A stretch of 64,000 nt of DNA, from contig NZ_JASHIU010000003.1 of the NCBI RefSeq assembly GCF_030733545.1, positions 186,001 through 250,000 of the forward strand, read 5' to 3'. Below the pieces are notes generated by a model. It saw only the letters and a program-made list of their open reading frames with translations, was not told the DNA's origin and ran no database searches. Source of the DNA: Oceanicaulis sp. MMSF_3324. Its GTDB lineage: Bacteria; Pseudomonadota; Alphaproteobacteria; Caulobacterales; Maricaulaceae. A program made the position numbers and the translations under genes. Each line of letters starts with the position of its first letter. The stretch's first letter is position 1. Of this stretch, positions 61,569 through 64,000 are shown one piece after another.

Positions 61569-62858
61569 TTAGTCAGCCTTGGCGAAGACGACCGAGGCGT
61601 TGGTGCCGCCAAAGCCGAACGAGTTCGACAGAACTGCCGAGATCTCTTTCTTCACCGGCGCTTTCGGCGCGAGATTGATCGCCGTCTCAACCGACGGATT
61701 GTCCAGATTGAGGGTCGGCGGGCAGATCCCGTCGCGCATGGCCAGAATGGAGAACACCGCTTCCACAGCGCCCGCGGCGCCCAGAAGGTGGCCGATCGCG
61801 GACTTGGTGGAGCTCATCACCAGATCGGAGGCGGCATCGCCGAACAGACGCTCGACGGCGCCCAGCTCGATCTCGTCGCCCTTGGGCGTGGAGGTGCCAT
61901 GGGCGTTCACATAGCCGATATCGGCCGGGCTCAGACCGGCGCTCTTGAGCGCAGCGGTCATGGAGCGGAAGCCGCCATCGCCATCATCGGCCGGGGCCGT
62001 GATGTGATAGGCGTCGCCGGACAGGCCATAGCCGCGCACTTCAGCGTAGATGGTCGCGCCGCGAGCCTTGGCCGCTTCATATTCTTCAAGCACGACAACG
62101 CCCGCGCCTTCGCCCATGACGAAACCGTCACGGTCCTTGTCCCAGGGACGGGACGCGGCTTTGGGGGCGTCGTTGAAACCGGTGGACAAAGCCCGGGCGG
62201 CGCCGAAGCCGCCATAGCCCAGACGGGTGATCGCGCTTTCCGCGCCACCCGCCACCATCATGTCCGCATCGCCATAGGCGATCAGACGGGCCGCATCGCC
62301 AATGGCGTGCGCGCCGGTGGAACAGGCGGTCACCACGGCGTGGTTCGGGCCTTTCAGGCCATGACGGATCGAGACCTGGCCCGAGGCGAGGTTGATCAGC
62401 ATGGCGGGAATGACGAACGGGCTGAGCTTGCGCGGGCCGCGTTCATGCAGGGTGACCGAAGCGTCATAGATGGTCTGAAGACCGCCAATGCCGGACCCGA
62501 TCAGAACGCCAGCGCGTTCCTTGGCCTCTTCATTCTCGGCTTTCCAGCCGGAATGGGCGAGCGCTTCGTCCGCCGCCGCGATGCCGTAAAGGATGAACTC
62601 GTCGATGCGCTTGCGCTCACGCGCCGGCATGACGGCATCCGGGTCGAACGAGCCGGGGACGTCTTCGCCCCCGCCGTTGCGCCCGTCGACGCGCGGGATA
62701 ATGCCCGCAACGTGACTGGACAGATCGGACACATCAAAGTGTTCGATCTTCGCCAAGCCTGAATCGCCAGCAAGAATGCGCGACCAGACATGCTCAGTTC
62801 CGCAGCCGAGCGGGGACACAAGCCCCAACCCGGTCACGACGACGCGACGCTTCGACAT
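61569..62858 (-). CDS. fabF: Beta-ketoacyl-ACP synthase II
   Basis: This 429-residue condensing enzyme elongates fatty acids, including the temperature-sensitive C16:1 to C18:1 step. The active-site Cys179 (VTACSTGAHAIGDA) is matched by two histidines in NAHGTSTPKGD and KSAIGHLLGAAGAVE. The end SNSFGFGGTNASVVF is typical. An insertion with Gly/Asp/Glu around residues 58-75 (GRNGGGEDVPGS) makes it slightly longer than E. coli FabF. It follows acpP closely. Confidence 0.97.
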   Translation of the reverse strand: MSKRRVVVTGLGLVSPLGCGTEHVWSRILAGDSGLAKIEHFDVSDLSSHVAGIIPRVDGRNGGGEDVPGSFDPDAVMPARERKRIDEFILYGIAAADEALAHSGWKAENEEAKERAGVLIGSGIGGLQTIYDASVTLHERGPRKLSPFVIPAMLINLASGQVSIRHGLKGPNHAVVTACSTGAHAIGDAARLIAYGDADMMVAGGAESAITRLGYGGFGAARALSTGFNDAPKAASRPWDKDRDGFVMGEGAGVVVLEEYEAAKARGATIYAEVRGYGLSGDAYHITAPADDGDGGFRSMTAALKSAGLSPADIGYVNAHGTSTPKGDEIELGAVERLFGDAASDLVMSSTKSAIGHLLGAAGAVEAVFSILAMRDGICPPTLNLDNPSVETAINLAPKAPVKKEISAVLSNSFGFGGTNASVVFAKAD

Positions 62859-62874
62859 GAGAACTCGCTCCGGC

Positions 62875-63111
62875 TTAGCCGAGCTTTTCGGAGATGAACT
62901 TCACCGCATCGCCGACGGTCTGGATGTGCTCGGCAGCATCGTCGGGGATTTCGATATCGAATTCTTCTTCGAACGCCATGACCAGCTCGACATTGTCGAG
63001 GGAGTCAGCGCCCAGATCGTCGATGAAGGAGGCCTTCTCGGTGACTTTTTCAGCTTCAACGTCGAGATGCTCGACAACGATCTTTTTAACGCGCTCAAGA
63101 ACGTCGGACAT
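62875..63111 (-). CDS. acpP: Acyl carrier protein
   Basis: This 78-residue protein carries growing acyl chains on phosphopantetheine attached to Ser37 in [18 protein letters not shown]. The acidic second helix and length are standard. It stands between fabG and fabF, the classic fatty-acid operon order. It is separated from fabG by 190 bases, so it may also have its own promoter. Confidence 0.98.
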   Translation of the reverse strand: MSDVLERVKKIVVEHLDVEAEKVTEKASFIDDLGADSLDNVELVMAFEEEFDIEIPDDAAEHIQTVGDAVKFISEKLG

Positions 63112-63301
63112 GTCGGTCCCTTTTCAAAAATCTATCTGTTTTGCGGACATCCCGGCGGGCGTCGCGCTTCCGTAGGTGTTGTTTACGCAAGGAGGGATCA
63201 AGTCCTCCCTGTGAAGCGTGCGGGCTGATAACACGCCGAAAACTCGTACGCCAGCCGCACACTGTCTGGCAAGTCGGTCCGGGCGCCCGGACCAAACGAG
63301 T

Positions 63302-64000
63302 CTAGATCATCGCCATACCGCCGTTCACGTGCAAGGTCTGACCCGTCACATAACCGGCTTCCGCACTGGCGAGATAAACGCACGCAGCTGCAATATCGCT
63401 CCCATTGCCCAGCTTGCCGGCGGGAATCGTGGAGAGAATCGCCGCTTTCTGGTCGTCGGTCAGCGCATCTGTCATCGGCGATTCGATAAAGCCCGGCGCC
63501 ACGCAGTTCGCCGTCACGCCGCGTGAAGCGACTTCCTGGGCCAGCGCCTTGGTGAACCCGATCATGCCCGCCTTGGACGCGGCGTAATTGGTCTGACCGG
63601 CATTGCCGGTGACCCCGACAACGGACGTGATGCCGATGATGCGGCCGAAACGCTGCTTCATCATTCCGCGCATCGCCGCCTTGCACAGACGATAATGGGC
63701 TTCCAGATTGACCTTGATGACGGTTTCCCAGTCCTCGTCCTTCATCCGCATCAGCAGCTGATCGCGGGTGACGCCCGCATTGGAGATCAGGATATCGAGG
63801 CCGTCGAGCGCCTCGGACGCCTGCTTGGGCAACGCGTCCACGCTGTCCGCATCCGACAGGTTCGCCGGGCACACCGCCACGCGATCGCCCAGCTCCGACG
63901 CCAGCTCGTTGAGCACGGCTTCACGTGTGCCCGACAGCGCCACAGAGGCGCCCGCGGCATGCAGGTCCCGCGCAATTTGCGAACCCAGACCGCCGGTCGC
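63302..64000 (-). CDS. fabG: 3-oxoacyl-ACP reductase (5' end outside window)
   Basis: This short-chain dehydrogenase reduces 3-oxoacyl-ACP. The frame runs off the right edge, where codons give ATGGLGSQIARDLHAAG, the NADPH-binding glycine motif that starts near residue 12. Thus only about a dozen residues are missing. The catalytic Tyr-Lys pair lies in NYAASKAGMIGFTKA. GFIESPMTDALTDDQKAAIL and YVTGQTLHVNGGMAMI at the end are typical of FabG. An internal ATG at 63943 is not the true start. Confidence 0.95.
   Translation of the reverse strand, partial: ATGGLGSQIARDLHAAGASVALSGTREAVLNELASELGDRVAVCPANLSDADSVDALPKQASEALDGLDILISNAGVTRDQLLMRMKDEDWETVIKVNLEAHYRLCKAAMRGMMKQRFGRIIGITSVVGVTGNAGQTNYAASKAGMIGFTKALAQEVASRGVTANCVAPGFIESPMTDALTDDQKAAILSTIPAGKLGNGSDIAAACVYLASAEAGYVTGQTLHVNGGMAMI

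Noticed and set aside
63181-63215. GGAGG/CCTCC hairpin between acpP and fabG as a terminator
   Set aside because: The stem is only five base pairs, the arms mismatch outside it and no T-run follows.
1-64000. CRISPR arrays, insertion sequences, integrases or rRNA genes
   Set aside because: No regularly spaced repeats, transposase or recombinase motifs, or rRNA-like sequence were found on reading both strands.

Overview
This window is ordinary chromosome from a GC-rich alphaproteobacterium, most likely a stalked, Caulobacter-related marine lineage (Maricaulales/Hyphomonadaceae type, for example Oceanicaulis or Maricaulis; the genus is inference). The evidence is a recognisable SpmX (14774-16654), the HdaA replication regulator beside ppk/ppx, several genes with GTG or TTG starts, and the alphaproteobacterial gene order around lptF-lptG-lptD-surA-pdxA-rsmA and fabG-acpP-fabF-mltG-yicC-gmk. 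I see no prophage, insertion sequence, CRISPR array or rRNA. No stretch over about 300 bases lacks a gene.

Region 1 (1-14.7 kb) is a scattered leucine/isovalerate degradation cluster on the minus strand: isovaleryl-CoA dehydrogenase (liuA), methylcrotonyl-CoA carboxylase beta (liuB) and alpha (liuD, cut by the left edge), and methylglutaconyl-CoA hydratase (liuC). Between these lie a parDE toxin-antitoxin operon with its own palindromic operator, two flavodoxin-fold reductases, a pair of paralogous small membrane proteins and a DUF817 protein. A plus-strand block carries a DUF5694 protein, a dienoyl-CoA isomerase-like crotonase, a cNMP-binding patatin and an aldo-keto reductase.

Region 2 (14.7-25.8 kb) holds spmX, a secreted Kelch protein, mgtE, tRNA-Leu(GAG) with promoter and terminator, a short SpoA/FliN-like protein, lipB, three membrane proteins of DUF805 type, a TM2 protein, propionyl-CoA carboxylase alpha and a two-helix potassium channel.

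Region 3 (25.8-44.4 kb) begins with the tightly overlapped DUF2066-hdaA-ppk-ppx block, divergent from purM-purN. It continues with an MFS transporter, arfB, a ToxR/CadC-like regulator divergent from an S41 protease, a Kir-like membrane protein without a recognisable pore, DUF1028, ndk, a DUF2268 peptidase, an ABC-F ATPase and an acyl-CoA synthetase.

Region 4 (44.4-64 kb) opens with a second toxin-antitoxin pair (ParD-like antitoxin plus zeta-type kinase) under a palindromic operator. Next come holC with an I78 inhibitor lipoprotein, and pepA. The outer-membrane biogenesis operon lptF-lptG-lptD-surA-pdxA-rsmA follows on the plus strand. It converges on an S9 peptidase, a DUF2254 protein and the minus-strand fatty-acid/cell-wall run fabG-acpP-fabF-mltG-yicC-gmk; fabG is cut by the right edge.

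The most distinctive items are the two TA operons with visible operators, the long-linker SpmX, the Kir-like protein without a filter, and the clusters of small membrane-protein paralogues. Functions are read from motifs and remembered family signatures; no database search was run.
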